A program made the position numbers and the translations under genes. A stretch of DNA of 64,000 nucleotides from Nitrospirota bacterium (GTDB lineage: Bacteria > Nitrospirota_A > Leptospirillia > Leptospirillales > Leptospirillaceae): positions 1 to 64,000 of the forward strand of contig JAKCCY010000001.1 in the NCBI GenBank assembly GCA_021838765.1. The letters run 5' to 3'. This document shows positions 34,836 through 44,015 of this stretch, in pieces (within the stretch, counting starts at the first letter, position 1; each line of letters opens with the position of its first letter). Below the pieces are notes generated by a model. The model searched no databases. It was not told the DNA's origin and worked only from the letters and a program-made list of their open reading frames with translations.

Positions 34836-36765
34836 TCCCTCCAAAAAGAACAACGGCCCGGTCGATGGCCTGATGAATTCCTTCAATGCTGGTCGCGCGG
34901 ATAAGAAACTGGTAATGGAACTCTCCTTTTGCCTTGGAAACAGGAGCGGCCGCGGGCCCCTGGATAACGACCCCGTTTGACGAAGTCTTTTCAAATCGAG
35001 CCTTTCCGGTGGCCTCGAGAATCAGTGTTTCTGACCGGCTCCATAAGGAAACAAGGGCAATTTTCCTGTGGGGTGGATAGGAAAGCTCAAGTCTTTCATT
35101 GTTCGTCCGTTCAAAGAAGTGTTCTGTATCATAAGAGAGAATTTCTTTAAAAATTTGATCATTCGGGTTTTGGGTCATCAATATGACTCTGCCCCCGGGA
35201 AGATGACGTCCCACTCTCCCGGCCAGTTGGATAATCAGTTCAAAGGCTCTTTCTTCTGAACGGTAGTCCGGAAGGGCGAGCATCCTGTCCGTTTCGAGAA
35301 TGATGCCCAGAGTCACCTCCCTGAAATCATGTCCCTTGGCAATCATCTGTGTTCCGATCAGGATATCTCCGGTGATGGAACTGGTTCCTTCGCCTGAAGA
35401 AACGGGGGAATCGCCATCAATTCGAGAAATGGAAACCCCGGGGAAAAAACTCTGGATGATCTCTTCGAGTTTTTGTGTGGCCAATCCCTCTTCGGCCAAC
35501 ACGTTGCCTCCGCAGGATGGACATCGGGAATGGACAGCATATTGACTCTGACAACAATGGCAAATCAGAACTCTTTTGGGTTTTTTATGGAGAACCAGAT
35601 GGACTGAGCAATGGCTGCAAGTTGCCATTTCCCTGCATTCAAGGCAGACAAGGGCAGGGACAAAGCCTCTCCGGTTCAATAAAAGAATCACTTTTTCTCC
35701 CCGGTCGACCGTGTTTTTGATGGCCGTTATCACTTCCGTAGGCAGGAGGGCTCCTCTGGGTCCGGGAGCCATGACGGATATGGATGGAAGCGGAAGCTGT
35801 CCAATGCGGTTGGGAAGAGAAAGTTTGTGGTAGCGTTTCTTTTTGACCTGATACCATGTTTCAAGGAGGGGTGTTGCCGACCCCAGAATGACCGGGCAAC
35901 CCAATATCTGAGCACGCTTGATGGCAAGACTTCTCACGCTGTAAGAGAGTCCCTCCCTGGATTGGTAGGAAGGGTCATGTTCCTCGTCGACAATAATGAG
36001 CCCGAGATCCGACAAGGGAGCAAAAAAAGCGGATCTTGGCCCGACCACGACATCGATTTTATGGTTCAGAATTCTGATCCAGTCACGAAGACGTTCTCCA
36101 TTGGGCTGTTTGCTGTGGATACTCAGGGTGTTTGGAGAGACGTTCCTGATGGAATCCAGAAGCGGAGGAGTCAGGCCAATTTCCGGGGTCAGGACAAGAA
36201 CCCGTTTTTTTTGTTGCAGCGCCCAAAGAATCATTTCCTGGTAAACCCTGGTTTTTCCTGATCCGGTGACTCCCTCCAGAAGCTGAACCGAAAAGGGGTT
36301 TTGCTCCGAGAGGTTTTGGAAGAGCTGAAAGGCGGATTCCTGGTCAGTGGTGAACGGCAGAAGCGGTTGGATCGGAGATTGTCTGGTTTTCCCCGAAAGA
36401 TCTTTCTGGATTTTCTGAAGTGTCCTTGGCGGAATCGGAAGGGGTTTTGTCAGTGACGGTGGAAGACCGCTCTTGATCAAAAGACCCAAGGGAAGCCGAT
36501 AATACCACGATGCAAACTCTGCTATGGAAAAGAGGATCGGAGGAAAGACGGGAAATGGGTCAAGAACATCCAGTATCGGTTTGAGCTTGATTCCGGGTAA
36601 ATCCGCATCGGAAAAATCGGAGACATAGATTCCGGGGACCCGGCGGTATCCAAGCGGCACCAAAAGTCTGGTTCCGGGAAGAATTCCGGAATGTTCATCA
36701 GGAAGAAGATAGGTCAGTCTTTCCTGGGGAACCGGTGCGAAAGGGATGACCTGAATTTTTTTCAA
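34786..36765 (-). CDS. priA: Primosomal protein N' (replication restart helicase)
   Basis: 659 residues, slightly short for PriA (about 730). Seen: N-terminal DNA-binding domain (VIPFAPVPQERLTYLLP), Walker A GVTGSGKT (165-172), helicase motif II DEEH (260-263), and eight zinc-binding Cys in a cluster (from CLECREMATCSHC through CPSCGG) around residues 375-425, then motifs V/VI (IGTQMIAKGHDF, QLAGRVGR). TTG start at 36765. The 3' end overlaps the opposite M50 protease gene. Last of the rpiB-glyA-nrdR-priA run. Confidence 0.96.
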   Translation of the reverse strand: MKKIQVIPFAPVPQERLTYLLPDEHSGILPGTRLLVPLGYRRVPGIYVSDFSDADLPGIKLKPILDVLDPFPVFPPILFSIAEFASWYYRLPLGLLIKSGLPPSLTKPLPIPPRTLQKIQKDLSGKTRQSPIQPLLPFTTDQESAFQLFQNLSEQNPFSVQLLEGVTGSGKTRVYQEMILWALQQKKRVLVLTPEIGLTPPLLDSIRNVSPNTLSIHSKQPNGERLRDWIRILNHKIDVVVGPRSAFFAPLSDLGLIIVDEEHDPSYQSREGLSYSVRSLAIKRAQILGCPVILGSATPLLETWYQVKKKRYHKLSLPNRIGQLPLPSISVMAPGPRGALLPTEVITAIKNTVDRGEKVILLLNRRGFVPALVCLECREMATCSHCSVHLVLHKKPKRVLICHCCQSQYAVHSRCPSCGGNVLAEEGLATQKLEEIIQSFFPGVSISRIDGDSPVSSGEGTSSITGDILIGTQMIAKGHDFREVTLGIILETDRMLALPDYRSEERAFELIIQLAGRVGRHLPGGRVILMTQNPNDQIFKEILSYDTEHFFERTNNERLELSYPPHRKIALVSLWSRSETLILEATGKARFEKTSSNGVVIQGPAAAPVSKAKGEFHYQFLIRATSIEGIHQAIDRAVVLFGGIKGLTIHWSIDPPDLF

Positions 36766-36840
36766 TGTCTGGACCTGAGGAAAATGTTCAGTATAGGAAG
36801 TTCCCGGTCAACCATGAGGAAAGCAGGAACATTCGCCTTT

Positions 36841-37311
36841 TCAGGTTGGATGCTGTGGCTCCTGGCCCAGAAGTCGAAGAAGCTCTTCCATGAATTGATG
36901 TGGGTCCTGGAAGTTTCGGTAGACAGAGGCGAATCGAACATAGGCGACCCGATCGAGGACCTCCAGTTTCTCCATGATCAACTCTCCTATGATCCGTGAG
37001 TCTACCTCAGGATCTCCCCGTTCGATCAATGCGCGTTCAATACTGTTTGAGACCTCTTCGATGGATTCATTGGGAATGGGTCTTTTCTGACAGGCCAAAT
37101 GCAAACCCTTCAGGATCTTTTGCCGGTCAAATGTTTCCCGCCTGCCATCTTTCTTGAGAACGAGGGGAAGAGAGTCCTGAACCCATTCGTATGTTGTAAA
37201 GCGACGTTGACAGCCGGAACAGAATCTTCTTCTTCTGATCCCGAATCCGTCTCCTGTCGTTCTGGAGTCGGTGACCTTGGAATCAGGCGTCTGGCAGAAA
37301 GGACATTTCAT
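36841..37311 (-). CDS. nrdR: Transcriptional repressor NrdR
   Basis: 156 residues, standard length. N-terminal zinc ribbon CPFC (3-6) and CSGC (31-34), followed by an ATP-cone domain (LVLKKDGRRETFDRQKILKGLHLACQKRPI). NrdR senses (d)ATP and represses ribonucleotide reductase genes by binding paired NrdR boxes. glyA precedes it; glyA-nrdR linkage is common. No nrd gene is in the window. Confidence 0.97.
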   Translation of the reverse strand: MKCPFCQTPDSKVTDSRTTGDGFGIRRRRFCSGCQRRFTTYEWVQDSLPLVLKKDGRRETFDRQKILKGLHLACQKRPIPNESIEEVSNSIERALIERGDPEVDSRIIGELIMEKLEVLDRVAYVRFASVYRNFQDPHQFMEELLRLLGQEPQHPT

Positions 37312-37341
37312 GAAAGACGCCTGTTCTTGATGATTCGGGTT

Positions 37342-38583
37342 CTAAAGACCCGCATAGATTGGAAAGTCCTTTAGAAGAGAGACAAGCTCGGATTTCACGG
37401 AATCGATGACGCTGCCCTGGCCCTTGCTGTCAAGAATCCTATGAATCATGGAGGCAATTTTGACAACTTCCTTCTCTCCAAGTCCGCGGGTTGTGATCGC
37501 CGGAGTTCCAAGACGGATTCCGCTGGTGACGGTTGGTGGCTTGTCATCATAGGGGACTCCATTTTTGTTGCAGATGATACCGGCTTGAGCAAGGTAGGAT
37601 TCTGCTTCTTTTCCTGTCAGGTTTTTATTTCTGAGGTCGAGGAGCATCAGATGATTATCCGTTCCTCCTGTTGAGATCCTGTATCCCGCTTCGGAGAGCT
37701 CGGAGGCGAGGAGCTTGGCGTTTTTGAGAGTGTTTTCCGAATACTGCTTGAAGTCCGGGGAGAGAGCTTCCTTGAGCATGACCGCTTTTCCGGCAATGAC
37801 ATGCATCAGTGGACCGCCCTGCATCATTGGAAAAACCGCCTTGTCGAGGGCCTTGGCCCAGTTCGATTTTGAAAAAGCCATCCCTCCTCTTGGTCCCCTG
37901 AGCGTCTTATGTGTTGATGTGGTGACGAAGTCCGCATGAGGGAAGGGGGAAGGATGATGTCCTGTGGCGACAAGTCCGGAAAAGTGGGCCATGTCGACCA
38001 ACAAAATCGCGCCAACCTCGTTTGCGACCCTGCGGAAGAAGGCAAAGTCGATAATTCTTGGATAGGCGCTTGCTCCTGCAATGATGATTGCTGGGCGGTG
38101 CTGTTTCGCAAGGGCCTCAACCTGTTGTTCGTCAATAAGGCCGGTATCACGGTGAACACCGTAAAAAACGGCATTGTAGTAATGGCCAGAGAAAGAAACG
38201 GGGCTTCCGTGAGTCAGGTGACCACCATGGGAGAGGTCCATCCCAAGGATTGTGTCTCCGGGGCGAATGGATGACAGGTAGACTGCCATGTTGGCCTGAC
38301 TTCCGGAGTGGGGCTGGACATTGACGTGTTCGGCACCGAAAAGAAGGCGTGCCCTTTCTATGGCAAGAGTTTCCACTTGATCGACCGCTTCGCAGCCGGC
38401 ATAGTAACGTCGGCCCGGGTAGCCCTCCGCATATTTGTTGGTCATGACGGAACCCACCGCTTCAAGAATCGACCGGCTGACATAGTTTTCGGATGCGATC
38501 AAAACCAGTTTTTCCTGTTCGCGTTTCAGTTCCTGGGCGATGGCTTCATGAACTTCCGGGTCTGTCTGGTTAAGCCAGAACAT
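37342..38583 (-). CDS. glyA: Serine hydroxymethyltransferase
   Basis: 413 residues. PLP enzyme interconverting serine and glycine and making methylene-tetrahydrofolate. Seen: [30 protein letters not shown] (folate/PLP region), and the PLP-lysine in [13 protein letters not shown]. Length normal. Located 30 bases upstream of nrdR and 51 bases downstream of rpiB on the minus strand. Confidence 0.98.
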   Translation of the reverse strand: MFWLNQTDPEVHEAIAQELKREQEKLVLIASENYVSRSILEAVGSVMTNKYAEGYPGRRYYAGCEAVDQVETLAIERARLLFGAEHVNVQPHSGSQANMAVYLSSIRPGDTILGMDLSHGGHLTHGSPVSFSGHYYNAVFYGVHRDTGLIDEQQVEALAKQHRPAIIIAGASAYPRIIDFAFFRRVANEVGAILLVDMAHFSGLVATGHHPSPFPHADFVTTSTHKTLRGPRGGMAFSKSNWAKALDKAVFPMMQGGPLMHVIAGKAVMLKEALSPDFKQYSENTLKNAKLLASELSEAGYRISTGGTDNHLMLLDLRNKNLTGKEAESYLAQAGIICNKNGVPYDDKPPTVTSGIRLGTPAITTRGLGEKEVVKIASMIHRILDSKGQGSVIDSVKSELVSLLKDFPIYAGL

Positions 38584-38634
38584 GGGATAGGATCCTTTCA
38601 GAGAGACTGTTAAGATAGTGAGTGATTAGGTTTA

Positions 38635-39093
38635 TCAGTGATCCAGAGCAGAGATTTTATCAATCCTTTGCTGGTGGCGTCCATTTTCAAATTTCGACGC
38701 CAGAAAAATATTGACAAAGTCGATGGCTTCTTCCGGAGAGAGCTCCCTGGCGCCAAGGCAAATGATATTTGCATTGTTATGGCGGTGGGCAAGGGCGGCC
38801 GTTTCCTTGTTATAGAGAAGGGCTGCCCTGACTCCGTGGTGCTTGTTGGCGGCAATGGACATTCCGATTCCCGTGCCGCAGATCAAAATTCCAATTGTTC
38901 CCGGGTTGGCTGTCACAATTGTCGCGACTTTTTCGGCGTAGTCAGGGTAGTCGACGGAAGCCGGTCCATCTGTTCCGCAGTTTGTAACTGGGATTCCTGC
39001 TTGGGAAAGAGCCATGATCACGCTGTTTTTGAGCTCAAAGCCAGCGTGGTCTGAACCGATCGCGATCGGAGGCATTTTTTGATTATCCGTCAA
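38635..39093 (-). CDS. rpiB: Ribose-5-phosphate isomerase B
   Basis: 152 residues. RpiB fold: IGSDHAGFELK at the N-terminus (Asp/His for ring opening), CGTGIGMSIAANKHHGVRAAL with the proton-transfer Cys, and RHNNANIICLGAREL. TTG 39093 is preceded by GAGG at 7-base spacing; ATG 39075 is the alternative. First gene of the minus-strand rpiB-glyA-nrdR-priA run. Interconverts ribose and ribulose 5-phosphate, the substrate of Rpe elsewhere in the window. Confidence 0.96.
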   Translation of the reverse strand: MTDNQKMPPIAIGSDHAGFELKNSVIMALSQAGIPVTNCGTDGPASVDYPDYAEKVATIVTANPGTIGILICGTGIGMSIAANKHHGVRAALLYNKETAALAHRHNNANIICLGARELSPEEAIDFVNIFLASKFENGRHQQRIDKISALDH

Positions 39094-39264
39094 TGCGTGG
39101 CCTCGCTATTCTTTGCCGGAATGATGCCTTGGCGGGAAGCCAGACCATTTCCTCCGGAGTGTGTTTGGGGAACGGGGGCGTTTCTGTTTCTGGAAAGCCC
39201 TCTTCTGTAATGCTATTCTCAAATGAGAAATGATGCCATTTTCTGGAGGAGGTTGTCAATCGGT

Positions 39265-39792
39265 ATGGTTTACTTAAATCATTTTGTATTCAGTAATAAA
39301 AATAGGTTTTTTGTCCTTTTGCTCCTTCTGGTTCTGGGAGGGTGCAGCTCCTCGGTCTGGAATAATCCCCATGGCTTGCTTGGAGGTCTCTTTTCTTCAT
39401 CGCCGTCTTCGACCTCAGGCAAGTCCTCCGTTGTCGGAGGAACGCCAAAACAGGTTCCCCAATCAGGATCTCTGCCCTCTTCACCAAGTGACGGAACGGA
39501 TCTGGGAAGGACTCTTTCCCCTCCAGAGTTTGTTCATGTTGTCCCCTTTGAAGAAGGGGACGGTGCTTATGTCCAGTGGAGCATGGTTCCCGGGGCGACG
39601 GATTATTTTCTCTATAAAAACGGAAAACTTGTTGTGGACACTCCTTCAACGATTTACCGTCTTTATGGTCTTTTGCCCTGTCACCACTATCACTTGGCAC
39701 TTTGGAGCTCCGACAGTGTCAGACTTTCGAAAAAGTCCCTGTCATTTGTCGTTCACACAAGGGGGTGCGGATCTCCTCCGACTCGGGAATAA
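39265..39792 (+). CDS. Lipoprotein with fibronectin III-like domain
   Basis: 175 residues from ATG 39265, with GGAGGAGG upstream at 39245-39252. Hydrophobic 12-23 and lipobox LGGC predict a lipoprotein. A Ser/Gly/Pro-rich linker (about 25-85) leads to a beta-sandwich-like region (about 85-165) with fibronectin III hallmarks: VQWSMVPGATDYFLYKNGKLVV and the conserved Tyr/Leu near YRLYGLLPCHHYHLALWSS. Function unknown; envelope attachment is inferred. A longer start at 39223 has no ribosome-binding site. Confidence 0.75.
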   Translation: MVYLNHFVFSNKNRFFVLLLLLVLGGCSSSVWNNPHGLLGGLFSSSPSSTSGKSSVVGGTPKQVPQSGSLPSSPSDGTDLGRTLSPPEFVHVVPFEEGDGAYVQWSMVPGATDYFLYKNGKLVVDTPSTIYRLYGLLPCHHYHLALWSSDSVRLSKKSLSFVVHTRGCGSPPTRE

Positions 39793-39846
39793 GAGCAGAT
39801 TGGTTACATGAAGACCCAAATCTTGGTGGTGAACCCCTGTGAGTCC

Positions 39847-39855
39847 TGCTAGAAT
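39847..39855 (+). promoter_or_regulatory. Candidate extended -10 promoter for the kinase pair
   Basis: TGCTAGAAT: TGn followed by TAGAAT, five of six to TATAAT. No convincing -35 at 17 bases, which an extended -10 does not require. It lies 44 bases upstream of the first kinase start. Confidence 0.4.
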
Positions 39856-39898
39856 GGGACATGTCGTTGGTCAAAAACAGTTTTGGAGAGGGTAGGCT

Positions 39899-40585
39899 TT
39901 GGAAAAAACGTCTCAATATCCGGGAACATTGATTGCCATTGAAGGAACCGACGGATCGGGAAAATCAACCCAGGCCGAATTGCTGAAACTTTATTTTGAA
40001 TCCAAGGGGCAGGGGGTTGTCATCTCTTCATGCAACACAGCGGAACTGATCCGCGGAGCGATCAAGAAGCTAAAGGAGAGAAACACGCTTGATCCCGTCA
40101 CATTCTGCTTCCTTTATGCGGCAGATTTTGTGGACCGGTTCGAGCATGTGATCATCCCTGCCCTTTCAGCCGGAAAAGTCGTCATTGCAGAACAATATGT
40201 ATATACCGTCTTTGCCCGGGCAATCATCAGGGGCATCGACAGGGATTGGATCACAGGCATGTTTGATTTTGCCCTGACGCCTGCCAGAACCTTTTACCTC
40301 GATGTCCGTTTCGAGGACCTTCTGGCACGAATTCAGTGGAAATCAAGAGATGAGAGATATTTTGACTATTATGAAGCAGGTATGGACCTGAACCTTGCCG
40401 GCCGAAAAAAGGATTCGTTTGTCCTCTATCAGCAGAGGCTTCTGGAAATCTACAAGCAGATCTCTTCTGAATATCAGTTTACGGTCATCGATGCGATGAA
40501 GCCGATCCAGAAACAGCAAATGGAGCTTCGGCTGGAGACAGCCTCCATTTTGAAAAATCGTTTACGAAGAAAGGGATCCCGATGA
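39899..40585 (+). CDS. Thymidylate-kinase-like protein, copy 1 (divergent)
   Basis: 228 residues, TMPK fold P-loop kinase. Walker A EGTDGSGKST (15-24). The position of the usual DRY motif reads EQY (98-100), losing the conserved Asp-Arg. The following segment lacks the SSxAYQ pattern of true dTMP kinases and reads VYTVFARAIIRGI. A YYEAGMD motif near 157-163 is shared with copy 2. TTG start. It overlaps copy 2 by 4 bases. Substrate uncertain; it may be a dTMP kinase relative with another nucleotide substrate, or a regulatory half of a heterodimer. Confidence 0.8.
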   Translation: MEKTSQYPGTLIAIEGTDGSGKSTQAELLKLYFESKGQGVVISSCNTAELIRGAIKKLKERNTLDPVTFCFLYAADFVDRFEHVIIPALSAGKVVIAEQYVYTVFARAIIRGIDRDWITGMFDFALTPARTFYLDVRFEDLLARIQWKSRDERYFDYYEAGMDLNLAGRKKDSFVLYQQRLLEIYKQISSEYQFTVIDAMKPIQKQQMELRLETASILKNRLRRKGSR

Positions 40586-41238
40586 ATCCCGAGCATTCTT
40601 ATCCAGGACGTCTTATCGTTGTCGAGGGGATTGACGGGTCAGGGAAATCGACCCAGATCGAACTGCTTCAGAACTATCTGAGACTGAAGGGGTATGGGGT
40701 TCTTTTGAATGTGTGGAACTCCAGCCCTGAAATATCCCCGATCATACGGAAGGCAAAGAAAAAACAGACATTGACTCCCTACGCTTTCAGTCTCCTCCAC
40801 GCTGCCGATTTCAGTTATCGGTACACACATGAGATCTTGCCAGCTTTGAAGGCCGGAAAGGTGGTCCTTTCTGATCGTTATATCTATACGGCCGTTGCGC
40901 GGGACTGCGCTCGGGGAATTCCCAAGGATTGGCTGGTCTCCAACTTCCGTTTCGCCATTCGGCCTGATCTCACATTCTTCTTCAGGGTCGATCCTGCCGT
41001 GTCGTATGACCGCATTACCCAGACACGGGAGATCAAATACTATGAAGCGGGTATGGACATGGAGTTTTCCACGAACCCCAGGGAGTCCTATATTCTTTTT
41101 CAGTCGAAGGTTTTAGCGGAGTATGAAGTGCTTGCAAAGGAAAATGGATTTCATCTGATCGACGGAGCCCATTCGATGGACGAAACGCAGAAGAGCATGA
41201 GAAAGGCTGTTAACCCTGTTCTGTCCGGGATCGGTTGA
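40582..41238 (+). CDS. Thymidylate-kinase-like protein, copy 2
   Basis: 218 residues, clearly paralogous to the preceding gene over the full length. Walker A EGIDGSGKST (15-24), and here the DRY motif (98-100) is intact. It also lacks the SSxAYQ motif (reads IYTAVARDCARGI) and shares YYEAGMD. A dTMP kinase role is possible but a different specificity is as likely. Its 3' end overlaps the convergent hydrolase gene by 29 bases. The adjacent Ppx/GppA phosphatase gene suggests a phosphate/nucleotide theme. Confidence 0.82.
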   Translation: MNPEHSYPGRLIVVEGIDGSGKSTQIELLQNYLRLKGYGVLLNVWNSSPEISPIIRKAKKKQTLTPYAFSLLHAADFSYRYTHEILPALKAGKVVLSDRYIYTAVARDCARGIPKDWLVSNFRFAIRPDLTFFFRVDPAVSYDRITQTREIKYYEAGMDMEFSTNPRESYILFQSKVLAEYEVLAKENGFHLIDGAHSMDETQKSMRKAVNPVLSGIG

Positions 41239-42190
41239 ACTCGTCCAGTATTTCGGCCCAGTAACGAAAAATCAGAAGATGGCCTTCTCCGCGGATAAGC
41301 CTTATTTCTGAGGACGGGATTTCTTTTTCCAGGTTTTCAATCAGAAACAGTGGGGCAATCAGATCCAGATCTCCATGCCAGAAATGGACTGTTCTGGAAA
41401 TGCATTCCGGGTCAAATCCCCAAGGTTTGGATAAAATGATCAGGTCGTCGACAATCCCTGCTCCACCGGACTGATGGTTTGCGCCGATGTCTTTCAGGAA
41501 CATCCGGCTGTCTTCTGCCTTTTTGAAGAATGGACGTTCCCCCTCAGGGAAAAATCGGGCCAGCACAGGGAGATACCTTTGGGGGTTATGCAAAAGAATC
41601 GCAGTCAGTCCCCTAAGAATTTCGATCAGGATTCTCATGGTGATTTTTGCAGAACGTTTTCCGAGTTCGAAGAGCCATTTTTCATGAAATGGCATCTGTC
41701 TGGTTGCTCCGGCAATATCCATCTGGCCAAGTCCGCTGATGACAAAGACACTGGAGACTCTTTCCGGAAGAGAAAATGCACATGAGAGGGCATAGGGTCC
41801 TCCGGCAGACAGGCCGAGAACTCCAAACCGTTCAATTTTCAAGCAATCCGCAAAGGCTGAGACGTCATCCGCCCAGCTGAGAAGGGTTCTTTCCTTTTTT
41901 CTCCCGGAAAGTCCAAACCCCGGTCGTTCGAGGACAAAAAGCCTTATTCCCCTTGAGCGGGTTACCCCTTCCGATGGACGTTGGTAGCGTGATCCAGGGA
42001 CACCATGGAACATGAAAAGCGGGTAGCCGTCAGGGTCGCCATATTCGCAAAATCCAATCTGACGCCCGTCAGAAAGGGTGATGATCCGGTCGGTTATTTC
42101 GTGTGTGGCTTGGGATATGGTCGGGTGAATATTCAAAGAGGATGGGGAGGCGCTGGAGTCCCGGACGGTCGGGATGTCAGTCCTCTCCAT
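41210..42190 (-). CDS. Alpha/beta hydrolase
   Basis: 326 residues from ATG 42190. Alpha/beta-hydrolase core with oxyanion HGVPGSR (62-68), nucleophile elbow GLSAGG (Ser128), an Asp in FWHGDLDLIAPLFL and His in GEGHLLIF, giving a plausible triad. The N-terminal 30 residues are Ser/Thr-rich and poorly conserved. A frame start at 42268 would overlap ppx by 92 bases; 42190 overlaps by 14. Substrate unknown. Probably co-transcribed with the upstream Ppx/GppA gene. Confidence 0.82.
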   Translation of the reverse strand: MERTDIPTVRDSSASPSSLNIHPTISQATHEITDRIITLSDGRQIGFCEYGDPDGYPLFMFHGVPGSRYQRPSEGVTRSRGIRLFVLERPGFGLSGRKKERTLLSWADDVSAFADCLKIERFGVLGLSAGGPYALSCAFSLPERVSSVFVISGLGQMDIAGATRQMPFHEKWLFELGKRSAKITMRILIEILRGLTAILLHNPQRYLPVLARFFPEGERPFFKKAEDSRMFLKDIGANHQSGGAGIVDDLIILSKPWGFDPECISRTVHFWHGDLDLIAPLFLIENLEKEIPSSEIRLIRGEGHLLIFRYWAEILDEFNRSRTEQG

Positions 42191-43787
42191 TGTCGAGCTC
42201 TTCTTCAAGCTTCCGGATCGGTTCAATGTTTTTGAGTCTTGATCCGCTTTGTCCATCGTAGTTTTCAACCCTCATCCAGATGACAATCACGGGTCTCCCT
42301 TTTTCAAACTCCATTTCCTTTGTGGAGACGAGTCTTTCAACCCCTCCCTCCTCATCGCTTCTATTGTCCCGTATGGTCAGATGAGGTTCTGCGTAAGAGA
42401 GAAAAGGCATCTCTCCCGAGGTGAACAAAAGGATCTCTCTCGCGAGCTTCGCAAGGCGTGAAAAGAATATGACCTTTCCCTGGTCCTTTTGGGAAAGAGA
42501 GAGAAAGAGGGAGCGGTTGTTTTTCCGGATCGTGATGTCTGAGTGGGTCCGATATTGTGTCAGGGCGAGAAAAAGTAAAATTCTCTCCTGTGGGGAAAAT
42601 CCCGGACACTCTTCTTTCAGCAGGAAATTGGCGGACTCCGAGTCTCCTGTCGGCCTATAGGAAAGGGATGTTTGTGCGAGAGATCCAAGGGAGCGCAGAA
42701 GTTTTTTGGTTTCCTTGTCGATCATTGTTTCGGGATGGATGGTTTCGTACAGTCTCAGGAGAATGCGTCTGAAGGATCTTGAGTCTTCGTAGGATCCAAA
42801 ACGGTTCACCAGTCTTGAGATCGTATCTTTCGCGATATCCTGTGCGGGGGGCTTTGTGGATTCCAGATAGGCTTCCATGAAGAGCCCGTGTCTTAGACCA
42901 TGCTGGGAGACGGTCAAAAGAGGGGACTTAGCCCCTTCCAGAATTCGGGAAATAATCAGGATTCCTGCAGGAAGGATGTCTGCCCTGTCCTTTGAGACTC
43001 CGAGAGAGGAAATCCTGTTTTCAATGGAAGACTTCCGGATTTCCAGAAGAATCTTGTTGACCTGGTTTTTGGCCAGTGTATATTCATGAACCTGAGGAAT
43101 GAGAGGATAGTGTTCCTTCTTCTGGGCGATCCGTGCAAGCTGGCGGACGGTGCCACCCACTCCGATCAGGAGTTTGGGGGTGCCCTTCGAGAGGATATCC
43201 CCCTCCTTCAACATTTTGTCGATATGGCGCTCAAGTCTTTTCCACTCCGACTCTGAGGGCATACCCGGCTTTCTGAAAAAAGACTCCGATAGTCTGACCG
43301 CTCCCAGTGGAAGGGTGGTGGTGGCGATGTGCTCACCATCCTGGATCCTGATCAGTTCTGTGCTTCCGCCTCCCACATCGAAAACAAGGCCGTCACGGAT
43401 ATTGATACTTGTCCGGACTCCAAAATAGCTGTAGAACGCTTCATCTTCACCGGAGAGAACTTCGATCGGAAAAGGGATTCCCTTCGAGAGGATTTCCAGA
43501 ACCTCTCTCTGGTTTGCCGCGTCACGGATGGCGCTCGTTGCGGTGCAGCGGACTTTTTTGATGTGGTGAAAGGCGATTTGTCCGGCAAACAGGCAAAGGG
43601 CTTCCCTTGCCCTGGAGATGGCTTCTCCCTTGATGATCTGGTCGTCATACATGCCTTGGGAAATTCGGGCCGGGGACTTGTGACGCTCGATCAGCCACCA
43701 GTCGTTGCCCCTGATCGCGAAGATTTCAAGGCGCATGGAGTTCGAGCCGATATCGATGATGGCAGCTTTGCGAATGGACCTGGACAT
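42177..43787 (-). CDS. ppx: Ppx/GppA family phosphatase
   Basis: 536 residues, actin-fold exopolyphosphatase/guanosine pentaphosphatase family. Seen: AAIIDIGSNSMRLEIF (8-23, phosphate 1), EDEAFYSYFGV with the catalytic Glu, VFDVGGGSTELI (phosphate 2), and GVGGTVRQLARIA. The C-terminal half (about 320-500) is HD-domain-like (HGLRHGLF) with a further tail. It degrades polyphosphate or converts pppGpp to ppGpp; the two cannot be separated by sequence. Symbol used in the broad sense. First gene of a minus-strand pair. Confidence 0.92.
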   Translation of the reverse strand: MSRSIRKAAIIDIGSNSMRLEIFAIRGNDWWLIERHKSPARISQGMYDDQIIKGEAISRAREALCLFAGQIAFHHIKKVRCTATSAIRDAANQREVLEILSKGIPFPIEVLSGEDEAFYSYFGVRTSINIRDGLVFDVGGGSTELIRIQDGEHIATTTLPLGAVRLSESFFRKPGMPSESEWKRLERHIDKMLKEGDILSKGTPKLLIGVGGTVRQLARIAQKKEHYPLIPQVHEYTLAKNQVNKILLEIRKSSIENRISSLGVSKDRADILPAGILIISRILEGAKSPLLTVSQHGLRHGLFMEAYLESTKPPAQDIAKDTISRLVNRFGSYEDSRSFRRILLRLYETIHPETMIDKETKKLLRSLGSLAQTSLSYRPTGDSESANFLLKEECPGFSPQERILLFLALTQYRTHSDITIRKNNRSLFLSLSQKDQGKVIFFSRLAKLAREILLFTSGEMPFLSYAEPHLTIRDNRSDEEGGVERLVSTKEMEFEKGRPVIVIWMRVENYDGQSGSRLKNIEPIRKLEEELDNGED

Positions 43788-43819
43788 GGAGTAGGGAGGT
43801 CCTCTCTTTCACCTGAAGT

Positions 43820-43881
43820 CATCCGGATGGTTGTTTTGAATTGCCAGAAAAGCCTTTTCATCTTAGGACAATCATCCGGAT
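43820..43881. promoter_or_regulatory. Pair of palindromic ATCCGGAT elements in a divergent intergenic region
   Basis: CATCCGGATG (43820-43829) is a perfect 10-bp palindrome, and its core ATCCGGAT recurs at 43874-43881. The centres are 53 bp apart, close to five helical turns. The elements lie between the start of the minus-strand Ppx/GppA gene and the plus-strand exported-protein genes, and could bind a dimeric regulator. Confidence 0.35.
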
Positions 43882-43931
43882 TTTGAAACTGCTTCAGATG
43901 GCTTCCCGTGGAATTCATCCAGAAAATCGGG

Positions 43932-43960
43932 TTGACAAGGATTGTCTGTCCGGATAGGGT
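43932..43960 (+). promoter_or_regulatory. Candidate promoter for the exported-protein gene set
   Basis: A perfect TTGACA (43932-43937) is followed after 17 bases by TAGGGT (43955-43960), which matches the -10 consensus at only three positions. Weak as a pair but the only candidate upstream of 44016. Confidence 0.35.
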
Positions 43961-44015
43961 TGTATTCAGGGTGCTTTACCCGATTGTTTCTGTTCAGGAT
44001 TTTCGAGGAGCTCCA

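Noticed and set aside
34621..34980. 119-codon plus-strand frame across the protease-priA overlap
   Set aside because: Out of frame with both well-supported genes and without motif or ribosome-binding site.
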